From Nageia nagi (lineage: Eukaryota > Pinophyta), in NCBI GenBank assembly GCA_050084985.1, contig JBITNC010000001.1, positions 149,916,001-149,980,000 on the forward strand: 64,000 nucleotides of DNA. Direction: 5' to 3'. Positions 46,697 through 58,092 of the stretch are shown in pieces. Position numbers and translations under genes: made by a program. The notes under the pieces are model-generated. The model saw only the letters and a list, made by a program, of their open reading frames with translations, had not been told where the DNA came from and made no database searches. Numbering within the stretch: position 1 is the stretch's first letter; each line of letters starts with the position of its first letter.

Positions 46697-47498
46697 TGTT
46701 GATATGTGTTTTGGTATCACCTAGGGTTTTTACTCTAAATGAAATAAATATACAAATATTTATATTATAATTTATCTAAGCTAGTTGACTCAAATAAACA
46801 TACTTGAATGAGGGAATACAACAATGCAGTAATAGAATAAATGAAATTACATTTGATGTCAAGATGTAAAATGAGATACATGCACTAAAGAGAAATGAAT
46901 CAAGTGAAAGATAAATACTTGTGTGTACTTACCTATGTTAATGCCAAGGATATTAAATATAAACTTATCAAAGAGTGGTGACCTTATTGCATGAACCCCA
47001 AGGCTAACTACAAAAGAAATGCCAACATGGGTGCTAATATCCGAGAGCTTAGTGTGGGCATGAATGCTAGCACAGGTGTGAATGTTCCTAAAGAATGAGG
47101 TTCACCAAAAAATATCAATAATAGTATATTTTATGTTAATTTGAATCAAGCATATGATCATGTAAGTGGATAACAAATATTTGATCAAGTGATAACAAGA
47201 TTCCAATCTCAATAGGTGGCATTTAGAAACACCCAAGTGTAGGGTACCAACTATCAAGATGTAATATTGACATGCTTTCCAAAAGTTATAGATACTTACA
47301 TTTATATCAAGATTGATTCACCATTCAAACCCTTGAATATTGGTTGAATTCATCCTAGTGTACCTAACATAAAATATAAGAACACAACCTGATAAATATA
47401 TGATAATAAGTAAAATATAAATAAAATGCAATTAAATGTGTATGTAAAGTTGCACCTAAGTGGTACCATGTTAAGGGGACCACTTTTAGGTATTAACA
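46697..47498 (-). repeat. 5' LTR (right copy) of the minus-strand gypsy element
   Basis: On the minus strand it starts TGTTAATACC at 47,498 and ends CATATCAACA at 46,697. It aligns with the left copy. It contains the motif series GGGTGCTAATATC, AGTGTGGGCATGAATGCTAG. Sequence directly inside (minus TATTGATGCCCACCCG) should hold the primer site, which I cannot assign. Confidence 0.83.
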
Positions 47499-49109
47499 CC
47501 CATACAAATAAGATGCAACATTTTTTATAATGTGCATAGGATCTATTAAATGTGCCACTAACAAGTTCTTATAGTATGGAAGTTTATAAAAGATTGATAA
47601 TCTTTTCATACCTACAAAATATGTATAAAGTCAATAATTTAATTACTAAAGTAATGAAATTGAAATATTATAAACATAATTTTTTATAATAAATAAACAT
47701 AATGATATTTTTTAAAAATTCACCTTTGGATAAGTCATCTTTTCTAATAAAAAATCATCTCTATCTTCATGCCATTATTCCTCATCAAATCTTCCCCAAC
47801 ATATGCCTTCACTTTGTTGGTACTTTTCCTATCAATTAATAGGAATTACATAATTAAGAGTGGTCATATAATAAAACTCACCATAAAATTGTGATGACTT
47901 ACACCCCAAAATTTATGATCCATTGATAAATAGTTTCTATTACCAAGGTATTCCATCTTCATTGTGGCTCTCGAATACCTTACTATGAGATTTTTAGTAC
48001 ATTGTGGGCAAGCATGATAACCTATTATGTGAAGGCATATAAAAAATTATTTATTTGAGAATATATTATCATTAGGTAAGAGAAAATCAAATATTTACAA
48101 TCAGTTTGATTTATTATACAATACAAATGTAATAAAGGTTATACATACTACACATACTTGAATAAAAAGTAAGTCATGAAAAGCCATGTATAGTCCAATA
48201 CAATATACCATGTAGTGTGAATTACCTCTATTAGATAGGTATAATTATATAAATCACATCATAAATTCCATTTCATAATTACATAAATTCATAAATTAAT
48301 GGTTCAAGATAGACATCCATATTTTTCAACTGATGTTTTCCAAAAACTATAAGAGTCAACATCAAATGTTCTTCTTTTATAAAAAACCATGGATGTAAGT
48401 TATATTTGACAATAAAAATAGGTCATAATGATATAATTATATTATTGTATAGAAAATGGATCAACACCATCAATTGTTAAACCCAATCTAACACTCCTAA
48501 GTTCATGACAAAATTTATCTAGCCATATCTCCTCTATATGTCTCATTACTCTACTATCTGCAAGAATGCACAATACATCATCTTTAGTTCTATATTTTTT
48601 ATGACAATATATATATTATGCAAGTGATTTACACTAAAACATTCAAATTAACCTACCAATGATTGGAGTATGGTGAACAACCTTTTAAGGAATAGTTTTC
48701 CTTTTTATTTCTTGTTGGTATCTATTTGCACTGCACTTTGGACATGTATTAAAACTTGCATATTATCCTCTATACAATATACAATTATTAATACAATCAT
48801 GGTATGAATGAAATTCTACATGTACATCCTTCAAAATTTCATGTGCCTTTCTACATGAAGTAGGGAGGACATTATCATTTGTAAGAACCTTCTCTATTAG
48901 TAAACTATAATAACACAAATACCAATAAAATTATTATGTCAAATAATAGAATATATTATATGTCATTATCATTTTTATATTAGATATAAACAAATATAAA
49001 ATAATTAGGATTTTAATGGGAAAAAAAATACATACTCAAGAAGATGAGTTAAACTTGTATCTAACCATTCATATTTAGCTTTTAAATTCATTAAAAGTAG
49101 TGTTATCGA
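47499..49109 (-). pseudogene. CACTA TNP2 transposase, N-terminal and catalytic part
   Basis: Minus strand from 49,109: LLLMNLKAKYEWLDTSLTHL; then VLPTSCRKAHEILKDVHVEF with HDCINNCILYRG and FNTCPKCSANRY (about 48,715-48,905), the zinc-binding box typical of TNP2; then RHIEEIWLDKFCHELRSVRL with GLTIDGVDPF (about 48,470-48,545), the Transposase_21 core; then CPQCTKNLIV and YLGNRNYLSMDHKFW (about 47,905-48,030); then SIFYKLPYYKNLLVAHLIDP with MHIIKNVASYLYG to 47,499. Gaps between blocks look like introns. At 49,109 it is cut by the gypsy array; the first exons are not seen in the window. Confidence 0.85.
49105..49109. other. Possible target site of the gypsy array (ATCGA)
   Basis: The five bases before the TG of the first LTR. 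The far end of the array is truncated, so no true partner can be confirmed. Confidence 0.3.
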
Positions 49110-50296
49110 TGTGACATCCCCCTTTGATCATTGTAATTAATTATGGAATCTCATGGATTCTTATTTGTAAATATTTATTTATTTATTTATGCTTTAATTA
49201 ATTACTTGGAATAAAAATATAAAGGTTGGACCCCACTATGAGGCCCAAGAGGAACATTTTCCTCCCAAGCATAGGCTAGTGTAATCTAACATTATTTTAT
49301 ATACTTGGAGATCTTGAGAAGTCATTATGGGCATCCCAAGGCTTGTTTAGCACTTATATGTAACTAGAGCATGGATATACATCTATTTCCCCCAAATTTG
49401 GATATAGGAGCACTTATCACATGCACCAACCTTGGGGAGAGACCCCCATGTTGGACCATTATGACTTCTAGATACCCACATATGCCTTCTAGACCCATGT
49501 ATGATCCTTAGACCTATGTTGAGCATAAGGATCCACTTTGAGCATGGGAAGGGTCCAAATACCCATTTTGGGCTTATAATAACCCTTGGGTACATTTGTT
49601 GGGATTTATGGGGATTCTAGGAATCCAACATTGGAACATGAAGGTTGGGTGATGACTTTGAGGTGAGATCTAGATCTAGTGTGAGCTATATTAGGCCTTA
49701 GAGCATCATTATTGGATATAATTGATTATTATTATTACTTATATCATTTAATGGACAAAATACTTGGAATAGCATCAAGAAATATCCCTAAGTGTAGCAT
49801 TTAGGATAATTAGTAGGTTGAGGGATCATGTTACTCTATAATTGAGGTGTAGCATCTTAGTACATCCGATCATATTTTGAGGTCATACTTCTACATTTAA
49901 TGATTTTGAAGTATGGTATTTCTATAGTAGAGCATCTAAGATTGAGGGAGTGAGTTTATCCCATCCATTAGTCTATTGTACTATCATTGATCATATTTAT
50001 GGAGGTGTTGTGCCCTAATTGGCTCCTAGGAGGCCAATTTTGAGCCTTGTAGGCATGGTATTGTATCATTTATAATAGTACATCATTAATACATTCATTA
50101 ATCATTTAGATTTAAATATTATATAATGTATTCTTCCATATTACAATGTTTAGGTATGATTTTAATTTATTCTTGTGTGATTCAAACATTAGTATTATTA
50201 TGTTATTTAAGCTTAAGTTGGATACCCTAGGCCAGACATTGGTGTTTACTTATTTGATTTTGCTCATTTGCACTTAAGGTTATTTTTGGGATCTTA
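49110..50296 (+). repeat. First LTR of the gypsy array
   Basis: It starts TGTGACATCC and ends GGGATCTTA. It aligns with 53,396-54,564. TTTTATATAC near 49,292 may be the TATA box. Its middle (about 49,430-49,620) has words such as TGTTGAGCATAAGG and TTGAGCATGGGAAGG that match the 30-bp repeat of the internal region. Confidence 0.87.
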
Positions 50297-50299
50297 AAG

Positions 50300-50312
50300 T
50301 TGTATCAAAGCT
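50300..50312 (+). other. Primer-binding site, decayed initiator-Met type
   Basis: TTGTATCAAAGCT, three bases after the LTR; two changes from TGGTATCAGAGCT. The corresponding sites after the second and third LTRs are TTATATCAAAGCT and TCATATCAAAGCT. Confidence 0.65.
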
Positions 50313-50385
50313 TATAGATCTGGTCAACATGTGAATGAAACTTGTAGTTCATAACTACTACACTAGATCAACCACTAAGAGAGAG

Positions 50386-52275
50386 ATGACCTCAACTAAG
50401 AAGAATAGAAAGATGCAACATGATGAAACCCCAACTAGAGCCACTCAAGATGAGGATTTCCAACCCTAAATGGATGATTTTTAGGATAGGAACATTTTTG
50501 GTGAGGAGAATTAGGTAGAGAGAGGAAAATTCACATTATATAGAAGAATAAGATTTACCCTAATTATAGATTCTCTACCATAGAGTAAGTTTAATGAGCT
50601 CATCTCAGCCATACATAATATGCCTGGTGTGATGACCACTATGTAGAAGTAGATGAACACCATCAATAAGTTCATTGGAGGTCAATAACTACCATAAAGA
50701 AAAGTGAGCCCCCCAATTCCTACTCTAGATGAAGAATAAGAGCCAAAGGAGGAGAATATAATGGAGAGAGAGCCAAGTTTGAGGAGATCTGGAATCCTAA
50801 GGGATAGATGATCCACTCATCACAAATCCATGGGTAACTAAGAAGATGCATTTTTGAGGTCCCATTATGATAGAGATCTGCATGGAACTAACCCTCTCCT
50901 AGGGAGGTTCCTAGAAGAGGATGTTGGGAAGATAGGGGAGAATCCCATTGCTACCAAACTATCCAAGCCCATGTTCACCAAGAAGTTCATAAATGAAGCA
51001 AAAAATTTGATCCCCAATCCTCTTGAGTTGAATCAAATATTTAGGGAATAATCTATGTTAGACATAAGACTAAGGAGGGACATGAATTCCAATGGATACC
51101 TAAAGATATTTGGGTTCAATGGAGGTATCTTGCATGGAACATAGTCCTAAATTAATTCATGGGGTGATAAGATTGATTTGCAGCAAAAGAATAATAAAAT
51201 GTTGATGCCCTTATATGCTGATAGACCTACTTCACTTTGAGTTTGCACATGCTGGAGGAGGATGTGATTCATTTTATATCTATGCATTTTGAGGGTGATT
51301 CCATAAAATGGTGGTATCATGGAGTGATCATCTAGGATTACTCATACATTACCTCTTTTGATGAGTTTTCTCAAAGATTGGTGAAGAGGTTTGATAAAAA
51401 GAGAGAGAATGACTACTTCAAAGAGTTGATATATCTAAAGTAAAAGGGTGTAATGGATGAGTATATGTTAGATTTCCAAAAACTTGCATTCATAATCCAA
51501 AACATTCTCTAGGAAATATTGACCTTCCTCTTCATAGAAGGGTTGATGGAAACTTTTCAAGGAATGGTTAAAGTTTCAACACCTAGAAACCTTGATTGGC
51601 ACCATTAGGGATGTTGATGACTTGGGGACAACCATAATGTCTCTCAAGGGAGATACACATATATAGAGTAGACCACTTGGAGTATATTTTTTAAGAAAGA
51701 GGATCCCAATAGGTCCAAACCCTTTATTTCTCCTTGAACAAGCCAATTGGATGCAACCACCAGGAGGAAATTAAGAGAAGAGGGAAAGTACTTCTACTAC
51801 TAGGAGATATGGTAGCTAGGATACCTTTGCTAAGGAAAAGGATAGAAGTACTACATTGAGGTATTTTTAGATGAAGAGGAGAAGGATTCAGATCTTTATA
51901 TTGGTATGGACATGTTGGACCAAGAGGCACATAAAGCAGAAGCTTCATTAAGGAGCATGATTATTTCACTCCATGGAGTGAAAAAGTACCTCATGTTGAA
52001 GGTAGTAGGGTAAGATGGTGGCCAATATGTGATCATATTAATCAACTTGAGAGTATCTCACAATTTCATTGATGCAAAATTTGTAGAGAAGAAGGGCCTC
52101 AAGACCAAAGGGTTTAAAGGTTTTATATTTTCCAATACTAATGGAAAACTCACTTTGGTAGACCAAATTATGGAAAGATTTATGGTGAAACTACAGAGCT
52201 ACATAGTGAGCGAATACTTCTACATATATCCTCTAAAGGGAAATACTCTCATCATCTTGGACGTGTAGTGGCTAT
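50386..52275 (+). pseudogene. gag-protease relic, first unit of the array
   Basis: ATG at 50,386 (MTSTKKNRKMQHDETPTRAT). An open piece at 50,854-51,051 follows. The gag core reads SIKWWYHGVII-DYSYITSFD with DEFSQRLVKRFDKKREN (about 51,300-51,420). The zinc knuckle reads KLREEGKYFYY-EIW-LGYLC (about 51,768-51,832), with two Cys changed to Tyr. The retropepsin reads VIILINLRVSHNFIDAKFVE (52,029 on): L-I-D-S-G-A-S-H-N-F is expected, so the catalytic Asp is Asn. The region ends LIILDV and then a TAG. It is a dead gag-protease with no pol after it; the 30-bp repeats follow instead. Confidence 0.8.
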
Positions 52276-52440
52276 TTGAGTTTGGGTAACATTCACACCA
52301 ATTACAATAATCTCACCATGAGTTTTGATATTGATGGTAAGATCCACACCTTGGAGAGAATTTGGGATGATTGCCCATAAGTCACCAGCAAAAGATTAGA
52401 GGTGATTGAGCAACATCAAAAAGGAAAATAAGAATAATAT

Positions 52441-52950
52441 AAGCCCATGTTGGATATAGAGGGGCTTTTACACCATATTAGGAGTAATGATGAGCTCCTA
52501 CATCCCATGTTGGGCATGGAGAAGCCATGGTATCCGGTATTGAGCAAAGATGAGCTCCCACAACCCACAGTGAACATGGAGGGGCTTTTACATCTCATGT
52601 TAGATAGGGATGAGCCTAGGTACTTAATGTTGAGCATGGAGGGGATATTATATCCCAAATTTGGTTTGGAGAGGCTTAGGCACTCAACATTATACATGGA
52701 GGAGTTCTTCCATCCCACATTGGCCTAGAGATGATTAGGCATCCAACATCATGAATGGAGGAGTCTTGGAATCCCATGTTGGTTTTGAGGAGACTTGGAT
52801 ACCTAATGTTAGACATGAGAGATTCTTGGCATCCCAAATTGAGCATATAGGGATCATAACACCTCATGTTGGGCCTAGAGGAAGCTAGGAATCCCATGTT
52901 GGAAACTAAAAGAGATTAACACCCAACGTTGAGCCTAGGGAAGTCTTGGC
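52441..52950 (+). repeat. 30-bp tandem repeat, about 17 units, encoding a decapeptide repeat
   Basis: The period is exactly 30 bases over some 500 bases; unit core CATCCCATGTTGGGCATGGA. Being a multiple of three it stays in frame: 52,447-52,728 is open for 93 residues with a decapeptide pattern like H-P-M-L-G-M-E-x-L. The minus strand is also open for 100 residues (52,416-52,718), an effect of the repeat. It follows the protease directly, where RT would be expected. A related motif occurs in the LTRs of the same element. Confidence 0.92.
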
Positions 52951-53395
52951 AACAACCATAGAGTAGAGGCTCCACCTTTTTCTACTCATTCTTTATCTTG
53001 TTGATGTTTTTCAATGTACATCTTTCAAGAGTCCTTAACATAGTCACTACCATAGCTGGATGCCTAGTTTGGATTAATGCATCAGTATTTTTGCATACAC
53101 TCTTACGTTTTGTGAGTATTGTTGCATAAAAATGTTTTTAGGTATTTTGGTACTTAATGTGGATTTTCAAAAGTAGATTAAACCTTAATAGAATATTAGA
53201 GTTTTTGGATGCAACATTGATACATGAGAAGGAAACTTCAACATTTCATGGAGGGTCTTCACTATGAGGGATATTTATTGATGTTGCATTCCACTTTAAT
53301 AGATTGTGGTTGACAAAGTGAAAGTATTCTTGAAACATAATATATTGTAGCACTCTACAATTGCTTAAGGGCAAGAAATTCAAGAGGGGAATATT
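52951..53395 (+). other. 3' leader region of the first unit, with polypurine tract
   Basis: Non-coding. It ends with AAGAGGGGA at about 53,382-53,390, a few bases before the second LTR; this is the likely plus-strand primer. Confidence 0.6.
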
Positions 53396-54564
53396 TATGA
53401 CATATCCCTTTTCTCATTGTAATTAATTATGGAATCTCATGGATTCCTCTTTGTAAATATTTATTTATTTAATTATGCTTTAATTAATAGTACTTAGGAT
53501 AGAAAATATAAAGGTCTGTTGGATCCCACTATGAGCCCCAAGAGGTACGTATTCCTCCCAAGCATAGGTTAGTTTTATTTAATATTATTTTATATACATG
53601 AAGATCTTGAGAAGTGATTGTGGGAACCCTAAGGCTTGTTAAGCACTTAGATGTTACTTAAGCATGAATATACACATATTTGCTTCAAATTTTGATTTGG
53701 GAGCACTTTTCACATGCACTAACCTTGGGGAGACTCATAGACCCCCACATTGGCCCATGATGATGTTTAGATAACCACACATGCCTTCTAGACCCATGCA
53801 TTCCCCCTATATCCATGTTGAGCATGAGGACCCATGTTGAGCATGGGAAGGCTCTAAATACCCACATTGGGCTTAGAATGATCCCTAGGTACATTCATTG
53901 AGCTTTATGAGGCTTATAGAAAGCCAATGTTGGAACAAGAAGGTTGGGTGATGACTATGAGGTGAGATCCAAATCTAGTGTGAGTTATATTAGGCCTTGG
54001 AGTATCATTGTTGGACATACTTGATTATTATTATTACTCATATCATCTAATGGAAATAATACTTGGCACAACATCAACCAATATCCCTAGGTGTAGCATC
54101 TAGGATGGTTAGCATGCTGAGAAATCCTATTAATCTATGGCTAAGGTGTAGCATCTTAGTACATCTGATGGTGTTTCAAGATCACACTTATATAGCAGAG
54201 CATTCAAGCTTGAAGGAGTGTAGTTATCCCATCCATTATTTTGTTATACTAGAATTGATCATATTTTTATAGGTGTTGTACCCTACTTGGCTCCTAGGAG
54301 GCCAACATTGAGCCCTATGGACCTAGTATTGTATCATTTATCACTATACATCATTGATATAGTAATTGGGAATTTGGATCTAAATATTATCTTATGTATT
54401 CTTCCATATTACAATGTTGAGATGTGATTTGCATTTATGCTTGTGTGAGCCAGATGTTGGTATTATTATGTTGTTTAAGCTTTAATTAGATGACCTATGA
54501 TAGATGTAGGTGTTTACTTATTTGATTTTGCTCATTTGTAATTAAGGTTATTTTTGGGATCTTA
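53396..54564 (+). repeat. Second LTR of the gypsy array
   Basis: It starts TATGACATAT (decayed TGTGACATCC) and ends GGGATCTTA. It contains two clear 30-base units around 53,828-53,887 (CCATGTTGAGCATGGGAAGG type). It is followed by a primer site and gag again, so it served as junction between two units rather than as the end. Confidence 0.87.
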
Positions 54565-55664
54565 AAGTTATATCAAAGCTTGGATCTGGCCAACTTATGA
54601 ATGAAATGTACAGTTCATAACTACTCTACTAGATCAAACACTAGGATAGAGATGACCTCAATAAGGAAGCATAAAAAGATGAAACATGATGAAACCCCAA
54701 ATAGATCTACTCAAGATGAGGATCTTTCTTCCTAGATAAATTACGTTTAGGATAAAGATATTTTTTGTGAGGAAAATGAGGTAGAGAGATGTAGATCCAC
54801 ATTGGATAGAATAAGAAGCTCTACTTTAATTAGAGAATCTATACCATAGAGTAAGTTTAATGAGCTCATATCAGTTATACATAATATGAAAGGTGTGATG
54901 ACCATTACACAGAAGAAGATGAACACCATCAATAAGTTTGTTGGAGGTTAATAAGTGTTAGAAAGGAAAGAGAGTCCCCCACATACTATTATAAATGAAG
55001 AAGAAGAGCCAAGGAAGGAGGATAGAATGGAGAGGGATCCAAGTTTGAGGAGATATAGCATCCTAAAGGATATAATATCCACTCATCATGGATTAATGGG
55101 TATCCAATAAGATGATTTTTTAGGTCCCATCCTCACAAGGATCTATAAGGAACTAACCCTCTCCTAGGGAGGTTCCTAGAAGAGGATGTTCAAAAGATAG
55201 GGGAGTAGCCCATTATTCCCAAATCATCCAAGCCCATGTTTTCCAATAATTCTATTGATGAAGAAAAAAATTAGATCCCTAATCCTCTTAAGTTGAACCA
55301 TATCTTTAGGGAATACTCCATGTTAGACCTAGGTCTAAGAAGGGACATAAATTTAAATGGATATCTACATATCTTGGAGTTAAATGGAGGGTTTGCATGA
55401 CACATACTCCTAAAGTAATTCATGGGGTGATAAGAGATATTTGCAACAAAAGAATAAAAAAATACATATGCCCTTGTATGATGACAAGAAGATGATAGTT
55501 AAGGCTTGGTTCTATTAGCTATAGACCTACTTTACTCTAAGTTTGAACATGCTAGAGGAGGATATAATTAATTTTGCATCATTTCATTTTGGGGATGATA
55601 CACTTGGATGGTGGTAGCATATAGTGATCATCTAGGATGACTCCCATGTTGCCTCTTTCAATGA
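54565..55664 (+). pseudogene. gag fragment, second unit of the array
   Basis: It repeats the first unit from the primer site through ATGACCTCAATAAGGAAGCA to the gag core (GVIIQDDSHVASF, ending about 55,664). There it breaks and passes into the middle of a third LTR. Compared with the first unit it has many substitutions and indels. Confidence 0.78.
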
Positions 55665-55671
55665 CTCCCAC

Positions 55672-55887
55672 TTCATTAATACAATCATTGGGTATTTGGA
55701 TCTCAATATTAGCTTGTGTATTCTTCCATATTGCAATGTTGAGGTTTGATTGTATATTTATGCTTACGTGAGCCAAACATTAGCATTATTATGTTATTTA
55801 TGCTTGAATTGGATGCCCTACACTAGAAATGGGTGTTTAGTTATTTGATTTTATTCATTTTCACTTAAGGTTATTTTTTGGATCTTA
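55672..55887 (+). repeat. 3' end of a third LTR
   Basis: About 216 bases matching the last part of the other two LTRs (TTTGGATCTMAATATTA, GTATTCTTCCATATT) up to GGATCTTA, followed by the primer site TCATATCAAAGCT. The first 80% of the LTR is missing. Confidence 0.8.
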
Positions 55888-55949
55888 AAGTCATATCAAA
55901 GCTTGGATCTACTGCAATTACTACACCAAATTAAGCACTAGGAGAGATA

Positions 55950-58020
55950 TGGCTTCAATAAAGAAGAATAGAAAGATGCAACATGATGAAACCCCAACTA
56001 GAGCCATTCAAGGTGAGGATCGATAGCCTTAGATGGATGAAATTTAGGATAGGGATATTTTTGGTGAGGAGAATGAGGTAGATCCAAATTAGTTAGAAGA
56101 AGAATCTCTATCCTGATTAGAGAATCTTTGCCATAGAGGAAGTTTAATGATCTCATCTCAGCCATACATAATATAATAGGTGTGATGACCACTATGCAAA
56201 AGTAGATGAATTCCATCAATAAGTTTGTTGGTCAAGAAGTGCAAAAAAAGTAGTGAGCCCCCCATGTCCTATTCTAGATGAAGAAGAAGAACCAATGGAG
56301 GAGGATATAATGGAGAGGGAGCCAAATTTGAGGAGATCCAAAAATGTGAGGGATAGAGGGTTTACTCATCATGGATCCATGGGTAACTAAGAACATGTAT
56401 TTTTGAGGTCCCATTCTTATAAAGTTTTGTAGGGAACTAACCCTCTCATAGAGAGGTTCCTAGAAGAGGATGTTGGGAAGATAGGGGATCAAACCATTAT
56501 TTCCAAACTATCCAATCCCATGTTCACCAAGAAGTCCACTGATGAAGAAAAAATGGATCCTTAATCCTCTTGAGTTGAACCAAGTCTTTAGGGACTACTC
56601 CAAGTTAGACCTAAGATTGAGGAGGGATATGAATTTCAATGGCTCCATGGATATATTAAGGTTAAAGGGAGGTAGATCACATGGCACACACTCCCAAAGT
56701 AATTCATGGGGTGATAATATATATTTATAGTAAAATATCAATAAAATGTAGGTGCCCTTGTATGATGGTAAGAAGATGATGGTTAGGGTTTGGTTCCATC
56801 AGTTATATACCTACTTTACTCTAATTCTAAACATGCTATAGGAGGATATAATTCATTTTGTATCATTTCATTTTGAGTATGATACCCTTGAATGGTGGTA
56901 GTATGGAGTGATTAGCCAGGATCACTCCCACATTACCTCTTTTGATGATTTTGCTCAAAGATTGATGAAGAGGTTTGATAAAAAGGGAGAGAATGACTAC
57001 TTTAGAGAGTTAATATATCTAAAGTAGTAGGGTGTAGTGGATTAGTATGTATCATATTTCCAAAACATTTTAGTTATGATCCAAAATATTCTTGAGAAGA
57101 TATTGACCTTCCATTCATAGAAGGGTTGATGGAACCTTTGTAGGGAATGGTTAATGTTTCAACACCTTGAAACCTTAATGATGGAATTAGGGTTGCTTAT
57201 GACTTGGATCCCACCATGTTGTCTCTCAAGGGAGGGTATATGTATAAATGGAAAACCACTTGAAGGAAATTTATGGATAAATAGGATCATAGAAGGTCCA
57301 AACCCTTTCCTCCTCCTCTAACAAACCAGTTGGATGCAACCATTAGAAGGAAATTGAGAGAAGAGGGAAATTACTTCTACTACAAGGAGACATGGTAGAC
57401 AAGATATTGTTGCTAAGGAAAAGGGTAAATTCACTACATTTAGGTGTTTTTGGATGAATATGAGGATTATTTAAATATATATATTGATACATACATGTTG
57501 GACCAAGAGGTACACAAAGTAGAAGCTTCACTAGAGAGCATGATTATTTCACTTCATGGAGTGAAAAGGTACCTCAAGTTGAAGGTAGCAAGGTAAGCTA
57601 GTGGCCAATATGTGATGTTCTTAATCAACCTAAGAGCATATAATAATTTTATTAATGAGGTATTTGAAAAGAATAAGGGCCTGAATATCAAAGGATTTGA
57701 AGGATTTGGAGTTTCCAATACTATTGGGAAACTCATTTTGTTAGACCAAATCATTGAAATATTTGGGGTGAGACTATAGAGCTACACAATGAGAGAAGAC
57801 ATCTATATATATACTCTAAAGGGACATCCTTACATCATCTCAGGTGTGTAGTGGCTATTCAAGTTATGTGATATTCACACCTACTATAAGAATCTCACCA
57901 TGAGTTTTGATATTGATGGTAAGATCCACATCTTGCAGAGAAATTAGGATGATTTCCCACAAGTTACATAAAATATTGGAGGTGATTGAGCAACATATTG
58001 AAGGAAAATAAGAAGAATAT
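55950..58020 (+). pseudogene. gag-protease relic, third unit of the array
   Basis: Same order as the first unit: ATG near 55,950 (MASIKKNRKMQHDETPTRAI), gag core EWW-YGVIS-DHSHITSFDD with FAQRLMKRFDKKGENDYF (about 56,890-57,010), knuckle GNYFYYKETW, protease FLINLRAYNNFINEVFEKNK (about 57,620-57,680; catalytic Asp again Asn), end LKGHPYIISGV. Independent stops and frameshifts show that it decayed separately. Confidence 0.78.
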
Positions 58021-58092
58021 GAGCCCATGTTGGACATAAAGATGCTTTTGTACTAGATGAGGAGAAATAATTAGCTCCTAAATCCCACATTT
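58021..58092 (+). repeat. Start of 30-bp repeat array, truncated
   Basis: GAGCCCATGTTGGACATAAA and the next unit match 52,441 onward. The array stops at 58,092, where unrelated sequence begins. Confidence 0.75.

Larger units (their letters stand above)
37957..47498 (-). mobile_element. Minus-strand gypsy element with antisense captured gene
   Basis: LTRs at 46,697-47,498 (5' in the element's sense) and 37,957-38,730 (3'). A gag relic lies on the minus strand (about 43,950-46,260). Where protease, RT and integrase are expected, I find instead a plus-strand plant-mobile-domain gene relic (40,880-42,765) and unassigned sequence. CAAAGGGAGGCATC (minus) precedes the 3' LTR as polypurine tract. 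It is inserted in the CACTA transposase gene after the -NVASYLYG segment. No clear 5-bp duplication is left. Confidence 0.75.
49110..58092 (+). mobile_element. Rearranged gypsy array: LTR, internal, LTR, internal, LTR part, internal
   Basis: First LTR 49,110-50,296; internal 50,297-53,395 (gag, protease, 30-bp repeats); second LTR 53,396-54,564; internal fragment 54,565-55,664; last part of a third LTR 55,672-55,887; internal 55,888-58,092, cut at the start of its 30-bp repeats. The pattern is what unequal recombination between tandem copies produces. No RT, RNase H or integrase is present in any unit, so the family is probably non-autonomous. It is inserted in the CACTA transposase gene. Confidence 0.85.

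Noticed and set aside
52416-52718. 100-residue minus-strand ORF
   Set aside because: It is the antisense of the in-frame 30-bp repeat, open only because of the repeat composition.
52441-52950. CRISPR-like array of 30-base repeats
   Set aside because: The units are contiguous with no unique spacers, they vary, and they lie in a plant retroelement.
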